Shown: piece by piece, positions 46,133 to 58,345 of the stretch
How the letters are laid out: each line of letters begins with the position of its first letter
How positions within the stretch are numbered: position 1 is the stretch's first letter
DNA from: Paulownia fortunei
Taxonomy: Eukaryota; Streptophyta; Magnoliopsida; Lamiales; Paulowniaceae
Length of the DNA: 64,000 bases
Direction: 5' to 3'
Assembly: GCA_019321725.1 (NCBI GenBank)
Contig: CM033121.1
Span: 9,610,001 to 9,674,000, forward strand
Position numbers and translations under genes: made by a program
Notes under the pieces: model-generated
Seen by the model: only the letters and a program-made list of their open reading frames with translations
What the model was told of the DNA's origin: nothing
Database searches by the model: none

Positions 46133-46781
46133 GTCTCGCCACTCCCTAAGATAAAAAATGGTTAAAAGATAAGAGAACTACGTGGGGTTTTGATTCCTAT
46201 ATACCCTAAGAGGATATATAGGCAACCTAAATTTAAGTTCAAATCATTTTTTATTTTTAAAATAATTTTTAATTATATAATTTAAAATTTAGTTAATATT
46301 TTTTTTAAATTTAAGTGTAAATTTAAACCTTATGATTTCAAGTTGAGCATCTTTTTTTTAATTTTTTTAATTTATTATAATTAGAATATTTGATAATTTA
46401 AATTTTAGGTAACAATTTATTTTTTCAAATTTAAGTTAAAGGTTTTTCATTAAGCTAAAAAATTAACAATATTTTTTTAAATTTAAGTTTATGATTTCAA
46501 GCCTTTGTTTTTGTTTTTTAAAAGTTGTAATTTCGAAAAATTAATGGTTAGTTAAAAAGTTATAATTTTTCAAACCATAAGTCAAAATTAAAAAAAAAAT
46601 AAAAAAAATCAGGGGTCGGATACAGAATCGGAACCGTAACCGAAATTGGCCCATCAGTTCTGGAACCCGGACCATAGGCCGATTACGGTTAATGATCGAA
46701 TTTTTTTCTAAACTATGGAATCGATAATTTCGAACCATAATCGATGATTTTAAAATCGTGTTTAGGTTTATAAACACCACT
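46133..46781 (+). mobile_element. hAT 3' region and terminus
   Basis: The last 180 bp hold repeated 'ggaaccgtaaccg', 'cggttaatgatcg', 'cgaaccataatcg' phrases and end ttataaacaccacta, the reverse of the tagtggtgtttataaacc type of plant hAT terminus. The left terminus was not found. The segmental duplication copy 2 starts directly after it. Confidence 0.55.
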
Positions 46782-48190
46782 AGGTCAAGTAGTATACTAG
46801 TAACAACGTCAAAATGAATGCAACTACCATTTTTGGAAAGGCAACCCACCCATATCTTAATGGAGCATTGCTTGTGTACTGCCTTTTTGTACACAAATTC
46901 TGTAAAAGAACATTGGGGGTGACGCACCCCAATTTACTTCGATTTCCACTTTTCTCAACAACTTAGAATTTTAAGGAATTCTTTGCATTTGGTTTCATGT
47001 TAGTTTTATTAGTTTTAGTATTTTTGAAAATAAATAAAATTAAACATACAAATATTGAATTTTTCAAAATTATTTTCATCATTTCTAAAATATTACAAAA
47101 AATTCTAATTATTATTATACATACATATATAAATATATATATTTATATATATTCAAATCATCTATCAATAACAAATATATATTTAAAAATAATCCAATAT
47201 TATATTAATTTAAAAATAATACATATTAATATAAAATAATAATGTGATATCACTAACTAGATAAAACATGACATTTACAGTAGAAATTGTCTCCCTCAGA
47301 ACTAAAACCAAACATATGTCACAATTTCGATATATTTTCGTATAGAAAATCTTCTTATTATTTTTCAAACTCATTTTTTTTATTTTCAATAATTTCAGAA
47401 TTTAGAATATTTCTATTAATTTTTTTATGAAAATAAACATATATTTGAGTTAGTTATATTTTATGTTGCATGTATATGCTTGAAAATAAAAATATATTTA
47501 TTTTATGATGTTTTATGTATAAAAAAATATAAAATATTATTAAAAATGAGTTTTGATAGGTGCATAAAAATACGTAAAATATATATAGATTTGAAAATAA
47601 ATTTTAAAAATAAAAATAAATTACATTTCTAATAAAAATGAGTAAACTAATTTTAGTTTCAAAGTTTAGAATAATAAAAAATAAAAAATATCCTTTTGAA
47701 ATGAAAGTAAACAACTAATTAGATATTGATGGATGAATATAGGGTGGGTGATAATCTAATGCTAAAAAATAAAGTGCACTCGACCAACAAAAAAATTCTG
47801 GTATTGTGACTGGTTCCTCCAAGCAGACAAATAAAGCATGGAATTGGGAGGTGCCGACTGCTGACTGCCATGTGGACCCCCATCCGACCCGTGTTTCCAT
47901 GCCCTTCACAATACTAATTAAGTATCTTGCCAAAATTCTATTTTCGTCTATATACAATTTTTACCAAGGTAAATTGGAAAATTTTTCTATTCTATAAGTA
48001 ATTGGCAAAATTATAAGAATTTTATCATGTCTTCACATTTTAACTCCTCCATTACAAGTATCATATAATTGTACTATATGCATAGTTTATGCTACCTAAA
48101 GGTGCACTCTAATGTTTGTGATTACATTTGCCTAAATGAATAAATACTGTTTTATATATGAGATAGAGATAAAATTTCAACTTTGAACGA

Positions 48191-49934
48191 ATTTGAATAT
48201 ATTTGAGTTCCCACAAGTTTTTACCGACTTAATTGTTAAAGATAAATTGAGTGCGAAACACAAAAGCTTTTTATTAATAACTTTATTTTGTTGTAGGTTA
48301 AATACATTTAACCGATTTCACTTGGATTAATTTAGTTGGACTTCGACTATTAGGCTCAAAATTTTAAATTAGTAAAATTAGCTTTTATATATAATTCCCG
48401 CATAACCATAACAAAAAAATTAATCAAGAAACAAAAAAAAAATGATATGTGCACATAAATCTTTAAAATGATATTTTCAACTCACCTAAAAATTCTCCTT
48501 TCCAAATAGGGACAAAGAGTTCTGCACACTGGTCTTGTAACATTTATGATGATTTTGGATAAGTTACTTTTGATATTGCATGACTAATATTCTACTGCGA
48601 TTTTCAAAACTTTTAAATGTTGGATAAAGATGATACTGGATACTGAGTCAAACATCAATTCATTAACTGTACGAAATGAATTTTAATGTTATTAACATTA
48701 AAATTAATCTTTCACATCATTTTGACTCGAAAAGTATTGCTATAAATCAATCCATCAGTATGATTTAATTGCAAACTAGTAAGTATTATCTCCGAGTATT
48801 AATTGTTGTCCCGACTCTAATGTCCCTCTAGCACAAGCTGAAACGTCCATAATTAGTAAAAAATAATGAATTAAGCTGCATATTTAAGATAAGAACTGAA
48901 AAAATATAATAAATCCACAAAAAATGTGACTAGTCCACAAAATATTGCATTGTAAAAATAGGTATTATTTGGTTCAGTATCAATCAGCATTATCTAAATT
49001 ATGTTCATCCCCATTGTGGCAATGGCTATGAGTCATAGAATAGTCAGTTATTTGGTAAAATTGTAAGAATGCCTGCCTCTAAGTGGGCAAATGCCCATTA
49101 AATTTTTCTTGTTTTTGGAAAAAATTGAATGAAATAAAAGGCTTCAGCTTTGAACCCAATATGTAACAAATTTAAGGTTTAAAATTTCATTTAAAAGTTT
49201 CAACTTTTTAATATATCATGTTGCATGAGTTAATTTATTTAAGTTAGTATTATAATTATCATGGCATTTTTCTATTCTTTCTTTTTTCTTTCTTCTTTTT
49301 GTTTGGGGGTGGGGGTGGTGTGGGAGGCATAGCTTTTGTTGCACAGGCCTTATTTAAAATTGTACCCTACTTCATTGATTAGAACCTAGTAGAAACGGAG
49401 CCGTATTGGCCTATATAAAGAGCCTTATACTCCTTCCGCTCATCTCTCTTTCGTTGAAACTTTCCTCTTTCTCTCAGGCAATGAACTAAAAGCTTGAAGA
49501 GGCTTCTGCTCTTTTCCCTTCGTTTCTTGCTCTAAGTTGTCCTCTGTCATTTGGTTTCAAAGATGCTGGTCTCCGGAGCATTGGGTGCTGCACCAAGGAA
49601 ACCAGTGGATGTGCCCTTCGGCACGAACTACGTACGTGCCTACATGGGCTTTTGATCACATCAAGTACAACAATGGTGGCTCAGAGATCCAGCTCTTTCT
49701 TGGCAAGTACACGGGTAAAAATTGCTCATATGGACATTGCTTCTTTCTAGCTTCTTGCAAATGCTATTACCCTTTGGTTTGAAGTTATTGAGCCTAATCT
49801 TGATATTTCTGGTTGTTGGGTACTGGATTCCAGTCAAAGGGTTCTTACCTATTTGGCCACTTCAGTATGAACATTAAGATGGTCCCTGGAGATTCTGCTG
49901 GCACAGTTACTGCTTTCTATGTAAGTAAAGATAT
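48191..49934 (+). repeat. XTH 5' unit A (1,744 bp)
   Basis: From atttgaatatatttgag through promoter, TATA box (49412-49419), leader, exon 1 remnant (about 49542-49714), intron 1, exon 2 (49820-49920) and the donor gtaagt (49921). It joins unit B nine bases into intron 2. The start codon and about 54 bp around it are deleted compared with copy 1, 4 bp (acgt) are inserted in exon 1, and the intron 1 acceptor tttag has become gttgttg. Confidence 0.9.
49412..49419 (+). promoter_or_regulatory. TATA box, unit A
   Basis: tatataaa in the same context as the intact gene. Confidence 0.65.
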
Positions 49935-51676
49935 ATTTGAATATATTTGAGTTCCCACAAGTTTTTACCGACTTAATTGTTAAAGATAAATTGAGTGCGA
50001 AACACAAAAGCTTTTTATTAATAACTTTATTTTGTTGTAGGTTAAATACATTTAACCGATTTCACTTGGATTAATTTAGTTGGACTTCGACTATTAGGCT
50101 CAAAATTTTAAATTAGTAAAATTAGCTTTTATATATAATTCCCGCATAACCATAACAAAAAAATTAATCAAGAAACAAAAAAAAAATGATATGTGCACAT
50201 AAATCTTTAAAATGATATTTTCAACTCACCTAAAAATTCTCCTTTCCAAATAGGGACAAAGAGTTCTGCACACTGGCCTTGTAACATTTATGATGATTTT
50301 GGATAAGTTACTTTTGATATTGCATGACTAATATTCTACTGCGATTTTCAAAACTTTTAAATGTTGGATAAAGATGATACTGGATACTGAGTCAAACATC
50401 AATTCATTAACTGTACGAAATGAATTTTAATGTTATTAACATTAAAATTAATCTTTCACATCATTTTGACTCGAAAAGTATTGCTATAAATCAATCCATC
50501 AGTATGATTTAATTGCAAACTAGTAAGTATTATCTCCGAGTATTAATTGTTGTCCCGACTCTAATGTCCCTCTAGCACAAGCTGAAACGTCCATAATTAG
50601 TAAAAAATAATGAATTAAGCTGCATATTTAAGATAAGAACTGAAAAAATATAATAAATCCACAAAAAATGTGACTAGTCCACAAAATATTGCATTGTAAA
50701 AATAGGTATTATTTGGTTTAGTATCAATCAGCATTATCTAAATTATGTTCATCCCCATTGTGGCAATGGCTATGAGTCATAGAATAGTCAGTTATTTGGT
50801 AAAATTGTAAGAATGCCTGCCTCTAAGTGGGCAAATGCCCATTAAATTTTTCTTGTTTTTGGAAAAAATTGAATGAAATAAAAGACTTCAGCTTTGAACC
50901 CAATATGTAACAAATTTAAGGTTTAAAATTTCATTTAAAAGTTTCAACTTTTTAATATATCATGTTGCATGAGTTAATTTATTTAAGTTAGTATTATAAT
51001 TATCATGGCATTTTTCTATTCTTTCTTTTTTCTTTCTTCTTTTTGTTTGGGGGTGGGGGTGGTGTGGGAGGCATAGCTTTTGTTGCACAGGCCTTATTTA
51101 AAATTGTACCCTACTTCATTGATTAGAACCTAGTAGAAACGGAGCCGTATTGGCCTATATAAAGAGCCTTATACTCCTTCCGCTCATCTCTCTTTCGTTG
51201 AAACTTTCCTCTTTCTCTCAGGCAATGAACTAAAAGCTTGAAGAGGCTTCTGCTCTTTTCCCTTCGTTTCTTGCTCTAAGTTGTCCTCTGTCATTTGGTT
51301 TCAAAGATGCTGGTCTCGGAGCATTGGGTGCTGCACCAAGGAAACCAGTGGATGTGCCCTTCGGCACGAACTACGTACGTGCCTACATGGGCTTTTGATC
51401 ACATCAAGTACAACAATGGTGGCTCAGAGATCCAGCTCTTTCTTGGCAAGTACACGGGTAAAAATTGCTCATATGGACATTGCTTCTTTCTAGCTTCTTG
51501 CAAATGCTATTACCCTTTGGTTTGAAGTTATTGAGCCTAATCTTGATATTTCTGGTTGTTGGGTACTGGATTCCAGTCAAAGGGTTCTTACCTATTTGGC
51601 CACTTCAGTATGAACATTAAGATGGTCCCTGGAGATTCTGCTGGCACAGTTACTGCTTTCTATGTAAGTAAAGATA
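49935..51676 (+). repeat. XTH 5' unit B (1,742 bp)
   Basis: Nearly identical to unit A. I saw only a few differences: C for T near 50277, T for C near 50720, A for G near 50885, and one C lost in exon 1 (ctcggagc, about 51318). TATA box 51156-51163, exon 1 to 51457, exon 2 51563-51663. Confidence 0.9.
51156..51163 (+). promoter_or_regulatory. TATA box, unit B
   Basis: tatataaa, identical to unit A. Confidence 0.65.
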
Positions 51677-53416
51677 TATTTGAATATATTTGAGTTCCCA
51701 CAAGTTTTTACCGACTTAATTGTTAAAGATAAATTGAGTGCGAAACACAAAAGCTTTTTATTAATAACTTTATTTTGTTGTAGGTTAAATACATTTAACC
51801 GATTTCACTTGGATTAATTTAGTTGGACTTCGACTATTAGGCTCAAAATTTTAAATTAGTAAAATTAGCTTTTATATATAATTCCCGCATAACCATAACA
51901 AAAAAATTAATCAAGAAACAAAAAAAAAATGATATGTGCACATAAATCTTTAAAATGATATTTTCAACTCACCTAAAAATTCTCCTTTCCAAATAGGGAC
52001 AAAGAGTTCTGCACACTGGTCTTGTAACATTTATGATGATTTTGGATAAGTTACTTTTGATATTGCATGACTAATATTCTACTGCGATTTTCAAAACTTT
52101 TAAATGTTGGATAAAGATGATACTGGATACTGAGTCAAACATCAATTCATTAACTGTACGAAATGAATTTTAATGTTATTAACATTAAAATTAATCTTTC
52201 ACATCATTTTGACTCGAAAAGTATTGCTATAAATCAATCCATCAGTATGATTTAATTGCAAACTAGTAAGTATTATCTCCGAGTATTAATTGTTGTCCCG
52301 ACTCTAATGTCCCTCTAGCACAAGCTGAAACGTCCATAATTAGTAAAAAATAATGAATTAAGCTGCATATTTAAGATAAGAACTGAAAAAATATAATAAA
52401 TCCACAAAAAATGTGACTAGTCCACAAAATATTGCATTGTAAAAATAGGTATTATTTGGTTCAGTATCAATCAGCATTATCTAAATTATGTTCATCCCCA
52501 TTGTGGCAATGGCTATGAGTCATAGAATAGTCAGTTATTTGGTAAAATTGTAAGAATGCCTGCCTCTAAGTGGGCAAATGCCCATTAAATTTTTCTTGTT
52601 TTTGGAAAAAATTGAATGAAATAAAAGGCTTCAGCTTTGAACCCAATATGTAACAAATTTAAGGTTTAAAATTTCATTTAAAAGTTTCAACTTTTTAATA
52701 TATCATGTTGCATGAGTTAATTTATTTAAGTTAGTATTATAATTATCATGGCATTTTTCTATTCTTTCTTTTTTCTTTCTTCTTTTTGTTTGGGGGTGGG
52801 GGTGGTGTGGGAGGCATAGCTTTTGTTGCACAGGCCTTATTTAAAATTGTACCCTACTTCATTGATTAGAACCTAGTAGAAACGGAGCCGTATTGGCCTA
52901 TATAAAGAGCCTTATACTCCTTCCGCTCATCTCTCTTTCGTTGAAACTTTCCTCTTTCTCTCAGGCAATGAACTAAAAGCTTGAAGAGGCTTCTGCTCTT
53001 TTCCCTTCGTTTCTTGCTCTAAGTTGTCCTCTGTCATTTGGTTTCAAAGATGCTGGTCTCCGGAGCATTGGGTGCTGCACCAAGGAAACCAGTGGATGTG
53101 CCCTTCGGCACGAACTACGTACGTGCCTACATGGGCTTTTGATCACATCAAGTACAACAATGGTGGATCAGAGATCCAGCTCTTTCTTGGCAAGTACACG
53201 GGTAAAAATTGCTCATATGGACATTGCTTCTTTCTAGCTTCTTGCAAATGCTATTACCCTTTGGTTTGAAGTTATTGAGCCTAATCTTGATATTTCTGGT
53301 TGTTGGGTACTGGATTCCAGTCAAAGGGTTCTTACCTATTTGGCCACTTCAGTATGAACATTAAGATGGTCCCTGGAGATTCTGCTGGCACAGTTACTGC
53401 TTTCTATGTAAGTAAA
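51677..53416 (+). repeat. XTH 5' unit C (1,740 bp)
   Basis: Nearly identical to A and B, with a visible A for C in exon 1 (ggtggatcag, 53161-53170). TATA box 52899-52906, exon 1 to 53211, exon 2 53307-53407. After gtaagtaaa it continues into the normal intron 2 and exon 3. Confidence 0.9.
52899..52906 (+). promoter_or_regulatory. TATA box, unit C
   Basis: tatataaa, identical to unit A. Confidence 0.65.
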
Positions 53417-54613
53417 TACTACCTTTTGAGCCATACCATAATATATCAGTTGCTTCGGATATGCTTTTGTTCATAATCTTGAACTATTACTTCTCATCTA
53501 TTGGCTGGAAGAGCATATGATAAAGACTATTATTCCCTTATCTTGGAAAAGTGGCCATTTCTGATTTCCTTTTGTGCCCATTTCTGCTCTTTCATTTTTT
53601 CATTAGCTGGAAATCCTGCTGAGGAGATAACTATTTCTGAAAGATCGATTTTTTTTTTGGTTCTCCTCTCATATGTAGTTCTTATGGGCATGTTTGAGTA
53701 ATTTACTTTTATTCTTTTCTTTCTTCCTTTGATTTATGGGGGCCGTGCAGCTATCTTCTCAAAACTCAGAGCATGATGAAATAGACTTTGAGTTCTTGGG
53801 GAACAGAACTGAGCAGCCATACATCTTGCAGACCAATGTGTACACAGGAGGGAAAGGAGACAAAGAGCACAGGATTTATCTTTGGTTTGATCCAACAAAA
53901 GAGTACCACGCCTACTCTGTCTTGTGGAATCTCTACCAGATTGTGTAAGTTTACATGTTGCTCCTACATCTCTTCTTTACTTGAGATCTTTTAAGCCCTT
54001 CATTGCATCTTAATAACTTACCAAACACTAAGCTGGCTGGTGCCTGGTTTTACTTTCATTGTAATTAGTTGATTTACTCCTATTTTACATAGTACTTACT
54101 ATTCAGATGCATGAGCTGATGAGTGAATAGCAATAGTGTTTAACGGAGCTGCTATTCTCAGGTAGGAAACCATAATGAGTTTGCTTAATTTATTTATCTT
54201 TTCATGACGAAAGAAAAGTAGCCACTACTCTTACTGTAAACCATTGGGCACGCGTAATATGGGGAAAAGAAATCTGGATGGACTGGCCCAAGGTAGAGGT
54301 TGCTTTATTTCGTTTGTTTTGAGTTCATGATAATAAATATTGTTTTTTTTTCCACATATTAATTGTTGCTTGTTTGAATTTCCTGTGGCTAATCTCTGGT
54401 GATATTACTTATTGTCTATCTACTCTCGACTTATAATCAACATCTTTCGGACTTGAGGTCTATGGCACATGTTATTAAGGGGCCGACCCAATTCGGTTTG
54501 TTGATTTATGAACGAAATTTAAATTTAACATAATGACCATCAAAAGTTGGTTTCCATATGTATCTACCTCATGTATTTTTGTGGGGGATATATATTTTAG
54601 TCAGGATCTTATG

Positions 54614-56129
54614 CAGATTAATTGCTCAATAGAGTCAAAGTAGAAATTGCAAAGTCATGAGATTAAAGTAAGTTTTGTCCCAAAAATGTAGATTAGCCAT
54701 TTCGTTTCTATTCTATAGGTTTAACTATTCCCAATTAATTAAAAGTAAAGTTATATTTATTTTTAATAAAATTATTCTTCTAAATATATTAAAAAGATTA
54801 GATAAACTTGAAACCCGACCTATCAGATTTTTTATGATATGAAATTTCTGTATACGAGAAAATAATGTTATTAATAAAAAATAGTTATTTATATTTTAAT
54901 TGTTAAAAAATTAAAATTTTTAAATATATTTATTGCATTTTACATTATAAGAGTATTGTATTTATATTTTTAGTATATATGTAACATGCATAATTATATA
55001 TATATAAATTTATATCACATAAATATATACATAATAAATAAAAAATATATGTGTAATATTTTAACTGATTGTATTCAGGTCCTATCCAAATCTAAAAAAA
55101 ATTAAAATCATAGACTTGCTCCGAGACTCATTCATCAATCTTTTGTATTTTTTTTAAAAAAAATATGTTAGTGTAATATTTTATCTATCTATATATATGC
55201 ATATATATTGTTCAACATCCATCAAAATAATAATAATAATAAACTCATTGATGCATAATATATTTTATTTTATAAATTTACAGTGAGGGCAATTCCTGTC
55301 TTTCCTCCAACATAATACTTTCCAGAGATTCAAACATTTTAATATTTAATGAGAAAATACTTGATGACAAATTGAAATTCAAATATCTCAATATTTAATG
55401 AGAAAAAACTTGATAAAAAAACCTTATTAATGAAAAGTAGGGTTCAGATATAAACATAACTTTATGAGATATTTTATTTTTTCTTTTTTAGCAGAAGACA
55501 TATATTAACTCTAGAGTCTTGTGATGATTTTTTTCTTATCTCATGCTATTCTAAGATAACCACTGAAGATCTTGTGGCTCTAGTGACGTGAATATATTGG
55601 GCCAAGGACTCAAGGTCCTAGTATCATCAGGTATGGTGGCATCATAAAATTCTTGATTTATTGGTTGTTTATTGCTTTGAATACAAATTTTGTATGCAAT
55701 AAGAAAACAGATTTCAGCCAAACTATATCTATAGAATTTAGTTTACAGAGAATCTTCACTATTATAATAAATAAAGTAAAGATAGACCAACTCTGACATA
55801 TTTCTACATGCCAAACAATTGAACCAGAAACCATTCATAGGCTGATCATATGTTCTGTGACTTAAGATGCCTAATTGTTTATCAATTGCTAGACCAAATT
55901 GATAATGCTTACGCAATATGAATTGCAATGAATTGCTATACCTAATTGTTTGAATTTCAGCTGACTTTCGTGAGTTGAAATCCGGCTATCAAAAGCATTT
56001 TTGCCACAGATCTGAATTTTCTGATAACAAATTTACCATTTTCTCCCGATTGGTTTCAACAAAAACCAAATTTCTAAAGAAATTCGATGTTTTCTCAAGT
56101 TTTCTTTCATTTATTACGACCATTATCAT
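54614..56129. other. AT-rich spacer
   Basis: No gene seen. A 45-bp block around 'tttaatatttaatgagaaaa' occurs twice (about 55337 and 55390). Confidence 0.45.
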
Positions 56130-56479
56130 CTTCTTCCAGCTCGACTTAAGGAATTAGATGAATATGCTAAGAAGAAGCGAGAACAACTTCCACCGGTGGT
56201 AACCAAGTTGAAAAAGAAGGACAACACTAGAAATCTGCTAATCTAGGTACGAGTGTAAACACCGATACGATTAACTCCTCAATGATTTCCCGTTTACTTG
56301 GAGAGGAGGACTCATTTTCTGTCATTACATCAATGGAGGTGATGAAAACAACAAAGATTCTAGTTAAGGGGCACCGACATCAGCAAAAGCTTCTTGGACC
56401 AGTGTATTTTTTGGAAATCAAAAACCAAATGTTAGTTTAAAACTAAATCTGGTAGAAAACCTAGCTGAGGAGGTCATTC

Positions 56480-57060
56480 TGAGGGACCAGTATATGGATA
56501 ATGTTGAAACAGCTTGGTGAGTTTCTTTATTGGGAGATTTCAGGTAAGTATGAACTTTTTGCATTATGTGACTTATGGAAAGTCACCTATAACTATTTTG
56601 TTCACAAAAGTGGTGGCTTATTTTCAAATTTTTCGACGAAGAAAAAAGAAGTAAGGTGCTCAATGGCGTACCTCATTTCGTTTATGGTAGACTACTGTTG
56701 TTGAAGGTCATGCTAAAATGTTTTGAGTTTGATGATGAAGAAATCCACATGATGCCGGTTTGGGTTACATTACCAGACTTACCACTGGATTGTTGGAATC
56801 CCATAACCCTCAGTATGATTGTGTCCAGAGTTGGTGAGCCAATTCAAACGGACAACCTCACTTCTACCAGGGGTAGATTGTCATATGCAAAAGGGTTCTT
56901 GCTGAGGTTGATGCCTCAAAAGAACTAACAAGAATGGTTCGAATTAGACTACCAACAGGAAAAATCTGAGAAAAACAAGTGATTTTCGAGCATGAACCTA
57001 GGTTTTGCTCCCACCGCAACATGATTGGTCATTAATCAAAAGGCTGTTAATCAAACAACC
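56480..57060 (+). pseudogene. LINE ORF1 (DUF4283, zinc knuckle), copy 1
   Basis: Frames give KYELFALCDLWKVTYNYFVH, then LNGVPHFVYGRLLLLKVM, FDDEEIHMMPVWVTLPDLPL and DCWNPITLSMIVSRVGEPIQ, then TDNLTSTRGRLSYAK: the DUF4283 RNA-binding domain of plant LINE ORF1. The CCHC knuckle after FEHEPRF has lost its first Cys pair. Frame changes at about 56690 and 56910. ORF1 proteins bind element RNA. Confidence 0.75.
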
Positions 57061-57669
57061 AATTGTATGAAACCAAGATGGACACTAGTAAAGCAAATGG
57101 CTAGAAAAAGAATCTGAATGTTGAAGCTACCAAAAATATCAAGTCATTGAACAAGCCAGCGACCCAAAGTGCAGAGATTATTGTTGATAGCAGTAATGAT
57201 AGAATGGCAAATGTCGACCAGAATCACAAGTTTGTTGATGAAACAAACAATATCCAAGTAAAGGGTAAGGCTGTTGATGATAATCAATTCGAGCAGAATA
57301 TCTTAAGAAAATGGGCATGGAGATAGAGAAAGCAAAATCGGATATGTTAGGCCAAACATCTGCCACTCAAGTGAGTAAAGAAAAAGGCCAATGAGTCAAA
57401 ATTGTTAGCCAACAAGAGACTAAAAAATAGGGAACCAATCAAGCTGATCAAGGTTTTAAACTTTTGGAGGTTCTGTTCACTTTAGTTGCTAAAAAGAAAA
57501 AAAGGAACTAAGGTAACTTTTGACCCCCCATAACTTCAAGGCAATGACTTCTCGGCCAGTGGATCAGATGAGGAAATCAGCAGAAAAGTCAAAGGGAAAA
57601 TGGTAATGCAACAAGTCACTCCAAAAGTTAAGGATAAAAGAAGGGCTATGCTCTTCTCATATCAAAATA

Positions 57670-58345
57670 AAAGTTGCGTGTTGGAATATTAGGGGCTTAA
57701 ATATAGCCCTAAAATAGAATGGGGTGTGGAGCCTTATTAAGTAAGAGAATTTAGATGTTATTGGAGTGCCGGAAACAAAATTAAACTAGCAGAAACTTCA
57801 GCAGATTTTGTTGAACAAATTTCCTGGCTGGAATGTGACAAATAACTTTCAAACACATAGAGATGGCAGAATTTTGGTGCTTTGGAATCCTACCAAAGTA
57901 ATGCTAAACCCAAAGAGATATCCCTGCAAGTTATATACTGTTTAATCACTTGTAAGGTCAGTCTATTTTCATTCCAAATTAGTTTCGTCTATGGTTTTTA
58001 TTATATTGTAAGCAGACGACCTTTATGGGACAACTTAGTGAATTTTGGCATGTATTTAACACAACCTTGGCTGATTTTTGGAGACTTTAACAATGTTATG
58101 AAGGCCGATAAGAAGTGTAATGGAGTAGACATAACGACATATGACATAAGAGACTTTGTTGATTGTTGTCCATGTTGGACTTGACAGATTTGCAAGCAAT
58201 GAGAAGCTTTTGTACTTGGAACAACAACATGGTCTGGTGTAACTTGGATAGGGCCTTGGTGAGCATCCTATGGATGCTTACAGGGTTTCATGGGCAAGCA
58301 AATTTTCTACCACTTAGATGCTTATTAGATCATTCATCATGCATC
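57670..58345 (+). pseudogene. LINE endonuclease (EEP), copy 1
   Basis: KVACWNIRGLN starts an exonuclease-endonuclease-phosphatase domain; VIGVPETKLN, QPWLIFGDFNNVMKADKKCN and the C-terminal LLDHSSCIV are the expected later motifs (E, GDFN, DH). This domain nicks target DNA for priming. Several stops occur. The sequence runs straight from this last motif into the RT thumb region. Confidence 0.75.

Larger units (their letters stand above)
49542..53944 (+). pseudogene. XTH pseudogene: exons 1-2 three times, exon 3 once, exon 4 missing
   Basis: Order: exons 1-2 (A), exons 1-2 (B), exons 1-2 (C), exon 3 (53751-53944, 194 bp, same length as in the intact gene). Exon 3 keeps [13 protein letters not shown] with both catalytic Glu; Gly after NRT is Glu (NRTEQPYI against NRTGQPYI). 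The start codon, most of the signal peptide, the frame of exon 1, the intron 1 acceptor and the whole C-terminal XET exon are lost. It cannot make an XTH enzyme. All three promoters keep TATA boxes, so transcription remains possible. Confidence 0.9.
46790..54613 (+). repeat. Segmental duplication, copy 2 (triplicated XTH 5' part)
   Basis: Collinear with 31905-36690 apart from two extra 1.74-kb units and lacking the SINE-like insert and about 120 bp near 34380-34500. It breaks off in XTH intron 3 at tagtcaggatc. Exon 4 is absent; AT-rich unrelated DNA follows. Confidence 0.85.

Noticed and set aside
48191..53416. Three separate functional XTH paralogues
   Set aside because: Each unit lacks the start codon, has a frame-breaking 4-bp insertion and a lost acceptor, and there is only one exon 3 and no exon 4.
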